From Ignavibacteria bacterium UBA2360 (lineage in GTDB: Bacteria; Bacteroidota; Ignavibacteria; Tepidaquicellales; OLB5): a stretch of 64,000 bases of DNA. A program made the position numbers and the translations under genes. The notes below the pieces were generated by a model. That model was given only the letters and a program-made list of their open reading frames with translations, did no database searches and was not told the DNA's origin. Positions 17,002 to 26,161 of this stretch are shown here, piece after piece; the stretch's first letter is position 1; the number at the start of each line of letters is the position of its first letter. The stretch covers positions 62,001-126,000 of the forward strand of contig DDTQ01000012.1 in NCBI GenBank assembly GCA_002344125.1, in the 5' to 3' direction.

Positions 17002-17634
17002 ATGAAAAGAATCTTATGTTACGGTGATTCCATTACCTGGGGCTACAATCCTGTAAATGGCAGCCGGTTTGCCTATGAAAATACCTGGCCGGGAATTATG
17101 GAGAGTGAATTGGGTGTGGAATACAAAGTCATCACGGAAGCGTTAACCGGCAGAACAACATGCTGGGACCTCCCGTTTGCGCCTTACAGAAACGGAAAGG
17201 AATACCTGCCGATGCTGCTGGAAGCTCATTCACCGCTTGACCTTGTTATAGTGATGCTGGGGATCAACGACCTGATGGAAGAAGTAGGTAAGAGTGCCAA
17301 AGAGTCTTCGTGGGGAATGATCGCGTTAATAAGAGAAATACTCTCGCCGGTTTTCGGCGGAAGACCGCCGAAGATATTGATCGTATCACCGCCCTCGCTG
17401 GGGCATCTTTCATCGTTTAATGAAGCGGGATTTCTGGGGAAACAGGAAGAATCCAAAAAGTTGGCGGCAATGCAGCAAATTGTTGCTGCAGAGGCAAAAT
17501 GTGAATATCTGGATTCAAATGCTCATATCAAAGTATCTGATGTTGACGGGGTTCATCCATTGGAAGACCAGCTTGAGATTCTTGGCAAAGAAATTGCCAA
17601 AAAAGTTGTTGATATACTTAAACAGAACAGCTAA
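17002..17634 (+). CDS. SGNH/GDSL-family hydrolase (arylesterase-like)
   Basis: The 210-residue protein shows all SGNH blocks: YGDSITWG with nucleophile Ser10, LTGRTT with Gly50, MLGIND with Asn89, and DGVHP near residue 187 with the Asp-x-x-His pair. No signal peptide is present, so it should be cytoplasmic. Relatives hydrolyse aryl esters, thioesters or acetylated sugars. It starts at ATG 17002. A TAATTTTG box at 16964-16971 matches the Bacteroidota -7 consensus, although the -33 element is not clear. The downstream cyclase gene follows 36 bp after the stop. Confidence 0.87.
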   Translation: MKRILCYGDSITWGYNPVNGSRFAYENTWPGIMESELGVEYKVITEALTGRTTCWDLPFAPYRNGKEYLPMLLEAHSPLDLVIVMLGINDLMEEVGKSAKESSWGMIALIREILSPVFGGRPPKILIVSPPSLGHLSSFNEAGFLGKQEESKKLAAMQQIVAAEAKCEYLDSNAHIKVSDVDGVHPLEDQLEILGKEIAKKVVDILKQNS

Positions 17635-17670
17635 AAAACATTTTTGTGTTGTTGTTTACTGCTGATAAAA

Positions 17671-18741
17671 ATGAAAAAGAGAATAAAAGAGATCAGGTTT
17701 AACCTGATTGCCTGGCTTATTGCGGGGAATATGTTCGTTGTTTTCAGGTTTTTTGGTATGTATGATTTTGAACAGTATTTTATCCTTAAGAAACCAATTG
17801 AAATGGAACTTATGTTCCTGGAAGGCAACATAGTTGCCGTTGTAAACGGTTTGCTGCTTTCACTGGTTGATTTTTTTCTGGATACACCAAAGTTCAAACG
17901 AAGATCATTCAGATATATACTCACATTTAAAAGCGCCGCATATATTGTTACGATGTTTTTTTCAATAGTTTCAATTTTTGTTTTGCATGGAATAATCATC
18001 AACAGGGAAAACAACTTAATGTATTCATTGCTTTACACCCTTAACAGCCAATATACAATCGCGCTTTACCTGTATGGCGCGTTTATAAGTCTGCTGATCA
18101 ATTTTCTGAAAGAAGTGAATAAGAAGTTCGGTCCCGGCATTTTGGTGAAGCTTTTTTCGGGGAGGTATTATAACCCGCGCATTGAAGACAGAATTTTTAT
18201 GTTCATCGATCTTCAGGCTTCTACTACGATCGCGGAAAAACTGGGCCATATAAAATACAGCAGGCTGATACAGGATTGTTTTTACGATATAACGGAAGTT
18301 GTAGCCAGGTATAAAGCTGAAATCTATCAGTATGTGGGTGATGAAATTGTGCTTTCCTGGGAGCTGGAAAAGGGAATTGAGAACGATAATTGTTTTCAGT
18401 TCTTTTTTGAATTCAGAAAGAAACTTGATCAAGTTAGCGCTTATTACAGAGATAAATACGGGATAGTACCCATTTTTAAAGCGGGTATGAACTGCGGAAC
18501 GGTCACAGTAGCAGAGGTAGGTGAACTGAAAAAAGAAATTGCGTACCATGGCGATGTACTTAATACTGCTTCGAGAATACAGGATCAGTGTAACGCTCAC
18601 AACAAACCTTTTTTGATCTCGAGCAATCTGTATAAAAGGATACCAAGGTCTGGTAAATTCAAAATTGACCTGATAGGAGAAGTCCTGTTAAAAGGGAAAC
18701 TTCAGCCTGTTGCAATATACAGTGTGGAAAGCACAAGATGA
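17671..18741 (+). CDS. Membrane-bound class III adenylate/guanylate cyclase
   Basis: Started at ATG 17671 (a TTG nine codons upstream gives an unlikely Cys-rich leader), the protein has 356 residues. It has an N-terminal part with about four membrane segments (LIAWLIAGNMFVVF, VAVVNGLLLSLVDFF, AAYIVTMFFSIVSIFV, IALYLYGAFISLLI), then a class III cyclase domain from about 175. Metal-binding aspartates appear in MFIDLQAST and YVGDEIVLSW, and NTASRIQDQC is the transition-state region. It likely makes cAMP or cGMP inside the membrane in response to a membrane signal. Substrate specificity cannot be fixed from sequence. It overlaps the next gene by 4 bp. Confidence 0.82.
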   Translation: MKKRIKEIRFNLIAWLIAGNMFVVFRFFGMYDFEQYFILKKPIEMELMFLEGNIVAVVNGLLLSLVDFFLDTPKFKRRSFRYILTFKSAAYIVTMFFSIVSIFVLHGIIINRENNLMYSLLYTLNSQYTIALYLYGAFISLLINFLKEVNKKFGPGILVKLFSGRYYNPRIEDRIFMFIDLQASTTIAEKLGHIKYSRLIQDCFYDITEVVARYKAEIYQYVGDEIVLSWELEKGIENDNCFQFFFEFRKKLDQVSAYYRDKYGIVPIFKAGMNCGTVTVAEVGELKKEIAYHGDVLNTASRIQDQCNAHNKPFLISSNLYKRIPRSGKFKIDLIGEVLLKGKLQPVAIYSVESTR

Positions 18742-19184
18742 CTGAATATACTTTAAGAGAAGCTACAAACCAGGATTTCGAACTATCGTATAAGATAAGA
18801 AAGAACGCCCTCGGGGAGTATGTTGAACAAACCCGGGGATGGGATGAAGACTGGCAGTTGAAATATCACAAAAAGGATTTTGATGCAAAAATCCTGAAAA
18901 TCATAGAAGTAAAGGGTAATCCTGCCGGTAGTCTGGAAGTTTATAGTGAAAATGATTATTTAGTGGTAAGTGGTTTGTATATAATTGATAGATATCAGAA
19001 TCAGCAAATAGGAACAAGAATCATGACCTCAATAATCAAAGATGCGCATTTAAACTCAATTAAAATTAAACTTCAGGTCTTAAAAGTTAATAATAAAGCA
19101 AAAGTATTATATGAAAGGCTGAGTTTTAGAGTATTTGAGGAAACAGAACATCATTTTCAAATGATATATAAGCCGTCAGATTAA
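18738..19184 (+). CDS. GNAT-family N-acetyltransferase
   Basis: The 148 residues carry a compact GNAT fold: LREATNQDFELSYKIRKNAL at the N-terminus, YIIDRYQNQQIGTRIMTSII with the Q-x-x-I-G-T acetyl-CoA loop, and NNKAKVLYERLSFRVFEETEHHF at the end. It starts at an ATG overlapping the cyclase stop by 4 bp and ends overlapping the next start by one base, so translation is coupled along the chain. Small-molecule acetylation is likely; the substrate is unknown. Confidence 0.87.
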   Translation: MTEYTLREATNQDFELSYKIRKNALGEYVEQTRGWDEDWQLKYHKKDFDAKILKIIEVKGNPAGSLEVYSENDYLVVSGLYIIDRYQNQQIGTRIMTSIIKDAHLNSIKIKLQVLKVNNKAKVLYERLSFRVFEETEHHFQMIYKPSD

Positions 19185-19915
19185 TGATAAATTGCAAAAA
19201 TTGCGGCACAGAATTCAGGGGCAAGTTTTGCCCGCAATGCGGTCAAGCCGCGGAGGTGGGCAGATTAACAAAGAAATATCTTGTGAAAGATCTGCTCAGG
19301 TTATTCGGCAGTACCGAAAAAGGCAAATTTTTCCTGATGAAGGAGCTTTTCAGGGATCCCGGCGCAGCAGCGCGGGGCTATATTAAAGGTGAAAGAAAGA
19401 AATATTATAATCCCGTTCAGTTCTATTTATATACTACAGCAACAATTTTGTTTGTTACCTATAAACTGGATCTGACTTCAATACTTCTTGCAGGCGGCAG
19501 CAATGAAGAAATAGAATTGAACCGAAGGTTCATTGCATTCATATTCAACTACATAAACGCGGTGGAGTTCATTATTCTACCTTTGTTTACATTTTTTACC
19601 TTTTTGTTTTTCAGGGTATCCGGATATAATTATTCGGAGTTGTTTGTGCTGAATACTTACTCATCTGCGCAAAGACAGGTCGTAAGTATCGTGTTAATGC
19701 TGATAATTTTCTTTGTGCCTGATCTCCTGGGGTTTATGAGTTCAATCTCAGTTCTTTTCAATTTTTCATTCCTTGTCTGGTTTTACATAAGTTTCTTTGA
19801 TAAGATGAAAAAAGGTTCTGTGATTTACAGAACTGTTATTTTGGTTTTGATCTATTACGCATTGATTTATTTAATATTATACGCCGTATTTCTGATTTTT
19901 ATTATGCTTGATTAA
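19184..19915 (+). CDS. DUF3667-like zinc-ribbon membrane protein
   Basis: This is a 243-residue protein opening with CKNCG...CPQCG (residues 4-20), a zinc ribbon, followed by a conserved amphipathic part (FFLMKELFRDPGAAARGYIKG, then RKKYYNPVQFYLY) and about four to five membrane helices. This is the DUF3667 layout common in Bacteroidota. The R-D-P-G and Y-x-x-G-x-R-x-x-Y-x-N-P pattern is the family core. It starts at ATG 19184, sharing one base with the GNAT stop codon. The function of the family is not known. Confidence 0.82.
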   Translation: MINCKNCGTEFRGKFCPQCGQAAEVGRLTKKYLVKDLLRLFGSTEKGKFFLMKELFRDPGAAARGYIKGERKKYYNPVQFYLYTTATILFVTYKLDLTSILLAGGSNEEIELNRRFIAFIFNYINAVEFIILPLFTFFTFLFFRVSGYNYSELFVLNTYSSAQRQVVSIVLMLIIFFVPDLLGFMSSISVLFNFSFLVWFYISFFDKMKKGSVIYRTVILVLIYYALIYLILYAVFLIFIMLD

Positions 19916-20010
19916 TTTAATAGTTAGATCAAAATAAATTGAATTATAACCTTATAAATGTTAATTTGCAGTTCTGAAAAGAGCCCTCTGAAACTAAATT
20001 ATCTATCCAA

Positions 20011-20409
20011 ATGAAAAAACCATTCGTTTTATTATTCACGCTTGGCGCGGGATTGTTTACAGGCGTGTTGATAATTGTTATTTTGTTTCAGTTATTAGGA
20101 TTTACCATAAGCGACAGGGTAATTATGGAATCATCACAAGGGGATTACATAAAATATAATTCAAATGATCCCTATAAACTATCAATTATAAAACAAAACC
20201 AGCCGCTAAGTTCTGCCTATATTGTTATGATCTCGAGAAAAGATGATAACAGCTACGGGCATGTGATAAATTACCTTGATCCTTACCCGATGGGTGATGA
20301 GGATATAAAAAAGACCAGGGTAATTTGGAATGCCGAAGGAATTGAAATGACCTTCCCAATGGGGCATAAACTTTACATACCGAAAGAACGATTCACAGGC
20401 GGCAGGTAA
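20011..20409 (+). CDS. Single-pass membrane protein of unknown function
   Basis: The 132 residues have one N-terminal membrane segment (LLFTLGAGLFTGVLIIVILFQLLG) and a polar domain facing outward, with YKLSIIKQN, SRKDDNSYGHVINY and WNAEGIEMTFPMGHKLYIPKERF. The strand-rich tail looks like a small beta domain. It starts at ATG 20011, 95 bp after the DUF3667 gene, and ends abutting the convergent symporter gene. I do not recognise a family. Confidence 0.65.
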   Translation: MKKPFVLLFTLGAGLFTGVLIIVILFQLLGFTISDRVIMESSQGDYIKYNSNDPYKLSIIKQNQPLSSAYIVMISRKDDNSYGHVINYLDPYPMGDEDIKKTRVIWNAEGIEMTFPMGHKLYIPKERFTGGR

Positions 20410-21906
20410 CTAATCCTTAACTTTTATCTCACCGAGCTCGCCTTCACTCTTAGCAATAACCACACTTGCCATTGTATCGCCAATAACGTTCACAGTGCTT
20501 CGGCACATGTTGATAATTCTATCCACGCCAACAATAAGCGCAATGCCTTCCACCGGCAGGCCTACAGCGTTTAATACAACTACAAGCATAATGAGTCCCG
20601 CGCCCGCAACGGGCGCTGTTGCCGCGCCGGTTATGACGCAGGTTATAAAAATTGTAAACTGCTGCGCCAGGCTTAGATCAAATCCGTAAACCTGCGCAAT
20701 AAATATAGCGGCAACTGCCTGGTAAAGAGCAGTGCCATCTTTATTCACGGTTGTGCCGATAGGAAGCACGAAGGCTGCGATCTTGTTTGGTACACCTAGT
20801 TTGTTTTCAGTGACATCAATAGTTACAGGCAGTGTTGCCGATGATGAGCTTGTTGTAAATGCTACTGCCATTACCTGCTTTTGCGCGAGGAAATATTGAA
20901 TAGGGGAGACTTTACCAAGAAATTTTACTAGAGCGGGGTATAAAACAAATCCCACAAGCGCTAAGGCAATAAAACAGGTAAGCGCATACCAGAATAAAGT
21001 ACCAAGGATGCTGAAGCCAAACTCAGCTACAGTTGCTGATATTAATGCAAATACAGCCAGGGGAGCCATCAGTATAACTTTTTCAACAAGTTTTATCATT
21101 GCCTGCGTTATTCCTTCAAAAAAGGCAATTACGGGCTTTGCCCGTTCTTTTGGGATGTAGCATAGTACAAGTCCTGTAAGGATCGCAAAGAGGACTATCT
21201 GCAAAAAATCGCCTTCTGCCAATCCCTTAAAGGGATTTTTAGGTACTATATTCACAAGGAATTCCACAAGATCCATTTTGTATTCCTGCTGAACCGGCGC
21301 TTTGATCTCATCCCTGTAGGCTTCAACAAGCCTGGTTTTGGCTTCAGGTGTCATGTGCATTCCGGGCTGAATGACAACCGTCAACACCTGCGCAAGCGCT
21401 ACGGAAATTACCGATGTGAACAGGAAGAGCGCCATCAGTTTGCCGCCAAGTTTGGCGAGATGTTTAACATCATGCAGCGAAGCTGCGCCTACAATAAGGG
21501 ATGCCAGAACCAACGGCACAGCGATCATATTCAGCAGGCGAATGAATATTTCGCCAATAGGCTTTATATCCGCGCCGATAGAACTTGTTTTCTGAATAGA
21601 TGAGATATTTTCGTAAGTATGAATTTCACCTGAAGCAGGATAAACTACGTTTATTTTTACACCTTCAGATTTCTTATCTTTTTTAAGGGATTCAAAATAT
21701 CTTATAATACCTGATTGTGAGCTTTCATTAAAACTAACTAATGTTGAATCTCCTTTTGAAAAAGAAACCTGCTGCCAGTCTTTGATCTCTATTTCACTAT
21801 TTTTGGCGGTTAGAAGAAAGCTGCCTGTATTCACACTGAAAACTGCACCGAAAATTATTCCGAGAATGAAACCAATCAGTATTTGTATGTGAAGTTTTAT
21901 TTTCAC
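20410..21906 (-). CDS. Dicarboxylate/amino acid:cation symporter (GltP/DctA family)
   Basis: The 498-residue DAACS protein shows the family pattern: PIGEIFIRLLNMIAVPLVLASLIVGAASL (TM2), the serine-rich loop AFTTSSSSATLPVT, LPIGTTVNKDGTALYQAVAAIFIAQ (TM7), and VGVDRIINMCRSTVNVIGD (TM8). It couples uptake of glutamate, aspartate or C4-dicarboxylates to protons or sodium. Unusually, the first periplasmic loop (about 28-115) carries an extra ~50-60-residue strand-rich insertion. The start is GTG 21906, 4 bp inside the 3' end of the P-type ATPase gene. A paralogue with the same insertion lies at 24656-26161. Confidence 0.9.
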   Translation of the reverse strand: MKIKLHIQILIGFILGIIFGAVFSVNTGSFLLTAKNSEIEIKDWQQVSFSKGDSTLVSFNESSQSGIIRYFESLKKDKKSEGVKINVVYPASGEIHTYENISSIQKTSSIGADIKPIGEIFIRLLNMIAVPLVLASLIVGAASLHDVKHLAKLGGKLMALFLFTSVISVALAQVLTVVIQPGMHMTPEAKTRLVEAYRDEIKAPVQQEYKMDLVEFLVNIVPKNPFKGLAEGDFLQIVLFAILTGLVLCYIPKERAKPVIAFFEGITQAMIKLVEKVILMAPLAVFALISATVAEFGFSILGTLFWYALTCFIALALVGFVLYPALVKFLGKVSPIQYFLAQKQVMAVAFTTSSSSATLPVTIDVTENKLGVPNKIAAFVLPIGTTVNKDGTALYQAVAAIFIAQVYGFDLSLAQQFTIFITCVITGAATAPVAGAGLIMLVVVLNAVGLPVEGIALIVGVDRIINMCRSTVNVIGDTMASVVIAKSEGELGEIKVKD

Positions 21907-24326
21907 CCGGCTGTAGTTTTGATTAGTTTAGTCCTGATTTGCTGCAATATAAACAGCGCGGCTCCGCTGATAAGCGCAATCGCAGCGGTAATTCCCAGGT
22001 AGCGATGCTCAAGGAATGATATCTCATAGAAAGTTTTGATCCAGCCAATGAGTATGAATTGCGATTGTGTTAAGCTGAGGAAAGAGTACAAGGCAACAAG
22101 CCCAATGGCATAAAGAACATACAGCTTCATGTTCTTCTCGTTTTTGTGAGCGACAACACAAAGGAAATTAACAGATGTAATGAATATCATCACAGAAAGC
22201 ATAACCATCTGTATATCTTCGGGGGTGAAGCCTGAGAATTTTTCTGTGTAATACTGCCCTATATATGAGGCTCCAACAAGTATAGCAGCTGATATCAGCA
22301 CAAAGCTGAACAGGTCTTTTGAAAAATTCGTAAGCTTGCTTACGTTGGAATTCCTAAGCGCAATAATAAACGAGGGAAGCCCGATAGAGAAGATGTTTAT
22401 AAGTGAAACCCTGCGCGGTGTTAAGGGGAATTCAAAAGCGAAGAACATTGAAAGAATGGTAAAATAAATTACCATAAAATTCTTGGTTAAGAAAAGCTTC
22501 GCAACCGAGCTGACTGTGTTAACTATCTTATTACCCTCATCAAAAATGTTTGGCAGCAGCGCGAATTTGTTTTTCAGCAGAACGATATCTGCGACTTCTT
22601 TGGTTATCTGGCTGCCTTCTTCCATGGCAATGCCCATATCTGATTCTTTTATTGCGGGCAGGTCGTTAACGCCATCGCCGATCATAGCCGTGTATATCTT
22701 CTCTTTGCGAAGCGTTTTGATTATGCGGAGCTTATGTTCAGGCTTTAAGCGGGCGAAAATTTTCTTTTCCATAATGACCTTAAATATATCGCTATCGCTT
22801 ACCTTTTCAATTTCGCTGCCTGAAATGAGTTCGCTATCTTTAATATCCCAGCCGATCTCTTTGGCGACTGCCTGAATTGCGTAAGCATTATCACCGGAAA
22901 GTATTTTTATCTCGATCTTATTTTTATGAAACAGGTCTATAGCTTCCATCACATCTCCGCGGACCTGGTCTGTGATAGATACAATACATACCGGCTCAAT
23001 TTGTACTGAATCCAGGTTTTCTTCAAGTGCATTCAGGCTTTTGCCGGATGTTTCAATTCCGAATAAAAGATTGCGGTATATTTTTAAGCCATCTTTATCA
23101 AATATTTCTTCTGCGGCAGCTTTTGCGGTAGATCTTTCGTTTAATATATCATAGCCGCCGAAAACAATTGTTAATTGTTCATTGCCAATTGTTAATTGCA
23201 AAAGGCTCATCTTATTTTCAGAGCTGAAAGGAATCTCTTCAATAGCACTTGCACCTGAATCCGGTTTATATACTTCCAGTGTCTTTAATGTAGCATTTTT
23301 ATCCGATGACAGCTTCGCATAGGTTCCGAGTAATTCTTCGATCTGTTCCCTGGTGTACTTTGTTGTTAAGGGAGTTATCCTGTTCACGGCAAGTTTATTT
23401 TGGGTAAGCGTGCCGGTTTTATCGGTGCATACTATCTTTACGTTGGCAAATGATTCGATAGCGTTTAGTTTCTGAATAATAGCGCCAATTTTGCTGATAC
23501 GGTAAATACCGAGGGCAAATGTGACAGAGGCCATTAGTACGAGTCCCTGGGGAATGAGAGAAAGCATTACGGTTGAAATACGGCGTACAAAATCAAGATC
23601 AGAAAAGCCATCAGGATTGCGTATAATTTCCAGTATCACCAGGAATATGGCCGTTGAAAAAAGAACTTTGACGATAAAGTTCAGTTTAACCTGCAGTGGA
23701 GATAAGTTGAGTTTAAATTTTTTCGCGGTTTTGGTAATTTCATTGGCGTAGCTGTTATCGCCTACTTTTTCGGCTTTATAAAACCCGTTGCCTGAAAGGC
23801 AGAAACTGCCTGAGAGGACTTCATCGCCATTTTTTTTGTTTATGGGCAGTGATTCACCGGTTAGGAGCGATTCATCAATTTCAAGTTTGTTGGAAACTTC
23901 AACAATGCCATCAACTACAACCTGGTCGCCGCGCTCTAGAACAATAATATCATCAATAACAACATCAGACTGGTCAATTGTTATTTCTTTGCCATCCCTT
24001 ATGACCTTCACTTCTTTTTTCAGCAGCAGGCTGACCTTATCAAGCGCCTTTTTGGCGCGGATCTCCTGATATACCGCAATAAATGTATTGAGAGAAATTA
24101 CAAATGTAGTACCAATAGTATCATACAGCAGCCTTTCATCGCCCGAGGTGATGAAGAAGTATAACAGAAATAATATTACAGAAGTAATTACCAGATTGAA
24201 AACGGAGAAAACGTTTTCGATAATTATCTGACTGATTTTTTTGGTCTTTGTAACCGTAGAACGGTTAATTTGCCCGTTGTTGATTCTTTGCTGTACTTCG
24301 TTGTTTGTTAAGCCCTTTAGTTGCAT
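21903..24326 (-). CDS. Cation-transporting P-type ATPase, CtpE-like
   Basis: The 807-residue protein is a P-type ATPase: actuator motif LLTGES (156-159), phosphorylation motif DKTGTLT with Asp302, hinge MIGDGVNDLPAIKESDMGIAM, and about 8-10 membrane helices. The TM4 sequence LSLIPQGLVLM has a PQGL ion-gate where mycobacterial CtpE calcium pumps have PEGL, so a CtpE-type divalent cation pump fits best; the Glu-to-Gln change may alter ion choice. No cytosolic heavy-metal-binding domain is present. It starts at ATG 24326 and overlaps the downstream symporter by 4 bp. The transported ion is not proven. Confidence 0.85.
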   Translation of the reverse strand: MQLKGLTNNEVQQRINNGQINRSTVTKTKKISQIIIENVFSVFNLVITSVILFLLYFFITSGDERLLYDTIGTTFVISLNTFIAVYQEIRAKKALDKVSLLLKKEVKVIRDGKEITIDQSDVVIDDIIVLERGDQVVVDGIVEVSNKLEIDESLLTGESLPINKKNGDEVLSGSFCLSGNGFYKAEKVGDNSYANEITKTAKKFKLNLSPLQVKLNFIVKVLFSTAIFLVILEIIRNPDGFSDLDFVRRISTVMLSLIPQGLVLMASVTFALGIYRISKIGAIIQKLNAIESFANVKIVCTDKTGTLTQNKLAVNRITPLTTKYTREQIEELLGTYAKLSSDKNATLKTLEVYKPDSGASAIEEIPFSSENKMSLLQLTIGNEQLTIVFGGYDILNERSTAKAAAEEIFDKDGLKIYRNLLFGIETSGKSLNALEENLDSVQIEPVCIVSITDQVRGDVMEAIDLFHKNKIEIKILSGDNAYAIQAVAKEIGWDIKDSELISGSEIEKVSDSDIFKVIMEKKIFARLKPEHKLRIIKTLRKEKIYTAMIGDGVNDLPAIKESDMGIAMEEGSQITKEVADIVLLKNKFALLPNIFDEGNKIVNTVSSVAKLFLTKNFMVIYFTILSMFFAFEFPLTPRRVSLINIFSIGLPSFIIALRNSNVSKLTNFSKDLFSFVLISAAILVGASYIGQYYTEKFSGFTPEDIQMVMLSVMIFITSVNFLCVVAHKNEKNMKLYVLYAIGLVALYSFLSLTQSQFILIGWIKTFYEISFLEHRYLGITAAIALISGAALFILQQIRTKLIKTTAG

Positions 24327-24655
24327 TAAAACTCTTTGAAATTTGAGTTAGCGGCTAATGCCGGGGTTATTTATTTGTTTAGTTTTTTCAGTGTTTCCGT
24401 GACTCTGTGTTGGAGGTTTTGTTTTCGTTTATAATATCACCCCTTCGGGGTTCTAAAAACTTGAAATTGTATTAATCTACAATAATATCACCCCTTCGGG
24501 GTTCTAAAAACTTGAAATTATATTAATCTACAATAATGTCACCCCTTCGGGGTTCTAAACTTTCAATTGAAAGAGAGCAGAGTGAACTGTAACAGTTAAT
24601 GTTTTTTTGCTTCTATCGATTTGGTATTTGGATTTTGGCATTTGGCATTAGTCCT
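24327..24655. other. Non-coding gap holding a 51-bp tandem repeat
   Basis: The 329-bp gap between the symporter paralogue and the ATPase gene (both minus strand) holds no supported gene. Its centre is a threefold 51-bp repeat listed separately. The flanks are T-rich and show no clear terminator other than the repeat hairpins, which could end or process the upstream transcript. Confidence 0.6.
24431..24559. repeat. Three tandem 51-bp units with CCCCTTCGGGG hairpins
   Basis: Units begin at 24431, 24482 and 24533 with ATAATATCACC and share ACCCCTTCGGGGTTCTAAA. The first two are almost identical over 51 bp; the third diverges after the hairpin. Each unit holds a UUCG-capped hairpin, ACCCC-TTC-GGGGT. 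Confidence 0.93.
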
Positions 24656-26161
24656 CTACATCGCTCCATCATACTCCGCATCGGGGGTAATCTCACCAAG
24701 CTCACCTTCGCTGGAGGCGATAACTACGCAGGCGAGTGAATCCGCGATAACATTGGGCACTGTGCGACACATATCGAGCAGGCGGTCAACGCCGATTATG
24801 AGCGCGATACCCTCTTCGGGGACGCCGATGGATTTGAGCACTATAATAAGCATCAGCAATCCCACGCCCGGAACGGGCGCTGTGCCAATGGCCGCAAGTG
24901 AGGCTGTGAGCACAATTGTTAATTGTTGTGTTAAGGTAAGATCAAACCCGAAGACCTGCGCAATAAAAACGGCGGCAACTGCCTGGTAAAGCGCGGTACC
25001 ATCCATGTTGACGGTTGTTCCCAAAGGCAAAACAAAACTGGCAATTTTATTGGGAACTCCAAGCCGCTTTTCGCAGACATCCATGGTGACAGGAAGTGTA
25101 GCGGCAGAGGAGCTTGTAGAAAAAGCGACAGCAATTACCTGACGCTGCGCCTTGAAGAAATCCTTAAGTTTAACTTTAGTAAAGATACGAAGAAGCAATG
25201 GATACTCGATAAAAGTCAATATCAACAACCCGAGTACAACAGTCAGCGCGTACCACATAAGTGTTTTGAGTATGCCGAAGCCGAACTCGGCAACAGTAGC
25301 GGCTATTAAAGTGAATACCGCGTACGGCGCAATTATCATAATTTTTTCTACAAGTACGATCATTGCATCACTTAGGCCGCTGAAGAAATTGATTACAGGC
25401 TCAGATTTTGTTTTGGGTATCTGCATAAGGAAAATTCCTGTTAGGATAGCAAAGAATACAATTTGCAGGAAGTCACCATCAGCGATAGCTTTAAATGGAT
25501 TCTTTGGAACGATATTAACGAGGAACTCCACGATGTTCAGCGAAACATTCTGCTCAATTTTACTCTTTGCGTCATCCTGGTAAGCATCAAGCAAGCGGTC
25601 TTTTGAGCTTTGATCCATAATGTGCCCGGGCTGGATGAAATTAACGCATAGTAAACCAATAGTTATGGCCATAACGGCTGTGAGCGCATAGAATCCGATA
25701 GTTTTTCCGCCTATCTTGGCAACATGTTTTAAGTCGGTGAGCGAAGCGGCGCCCACAATCAGCGACGCGAGTACAAGGGGAACGGCTATCATATTAAGCA
25801 GCCTTACGAAAATATCGCCAACGGGTTTTAGCCAAACGCCTATAGTTTTTACTTTTTCAACTGAGGCGACGGCTTCATAAGTTTTTTCAGAGCCATCGGA
25901 GAGTTTAACTTTAAGTTTTACATCTTTTTTATCTTTAAGGTTTTTGTAGTATTTAATAATTGTAAGCTGGTCTCCGCCATAGAATGTTTTTAAAACAGAA
26001 TCTTTTTTGAGGTAAGTAAACTCCTGCCAGTTTTCAATCTGTTCGGAGTGATCTTTGAAATTCAGCTCAACTTTGTTTGGATTTATGGCGAATATAGCGC
26101 CGAAGATCGCACCAAGGATAAGACCGATAACAATTTTGGTATGAAGCTGTAATTTTGGCAA
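24656..26161 (-). CDS. Dicarboxylate/amino acid:cation symporter, paralogue
   Basis: This 501-residue DAACS protein is closely similar to the one at 20410-21906 along its whole length: PVGDIFVRLLNMIAVPLVLASLIVGAASL, AFSTSSSAATLPVT, LPLGTTVNMDGTALYQAVAA and IGVDRLLDMCRTVPNVIAD. It has the same strand-rich first periplasmic insertion (about 28-118), so the two arose by duplication. It should import dicarboxylates or acidic amino acids with protons or sodium; PNVIAD versus STVNVIGD at TM8 may mark a different substrate preference. The start is TTG 26161, with a strong AGGAGG just upstream. Confidence 0.9.
   Translation of the reverse strand: MPKLQLHTKIVIGLILGAIFGAIFAINPNKVELNFKDHSEQIENWQEFTYLKKDSVLKTFYGGDQLTIIKYYKNLKDKKDVKLKVKLSDGSEKTYEAVASVEKVKTIGVWLKPVGDIFVRLLNMIAVPLVLASLIVGAASLTDLKHVAKIGGKTIGFYALTAVMAITIGLLCVNFIQPGHIMDQSSKDRLLDAYQDDAKSKIEQNVSLNIVEFLVNIVPKNPFKAIADGDFLQIVFFAILTGIFLMQIPKTKSEPVINFFSGLSDAMIVLVEKIMIIAPYAVFTLIAATVAEFGFGILKTLMWYALTVVLGLLILTFIEYPLLLRIFTKVKLKDFFKAQRQVIAVAFSTSSSAATLPVTMDVCEKRLGVPNKIASFVLPLGTTVNMDGTALYQAVAAVFIAQVFGFDLTLTQQLTIVLTASLAAIGTAPVPGVGLLMLIIVLKSIGVPEEGIALIIGVDRLLDMCRTVPNVIADSLACVVIASSEGELGEITPDAEYDGAM

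Noticed and set aside
17644..17670. TTG start giving a longer cyclase N-terminus
   Set aside because: It adds an odd Cys/Leu-rich leader from the intergenic region; ATG 17671 precedes a normal positively charged N-terminus.
18025..18600. Long minus-strand reading frame opposite the cyclase gene
   Set aside because: The plus strand carries a clear class III cyclase domain here; the antisense frame shows no motif.
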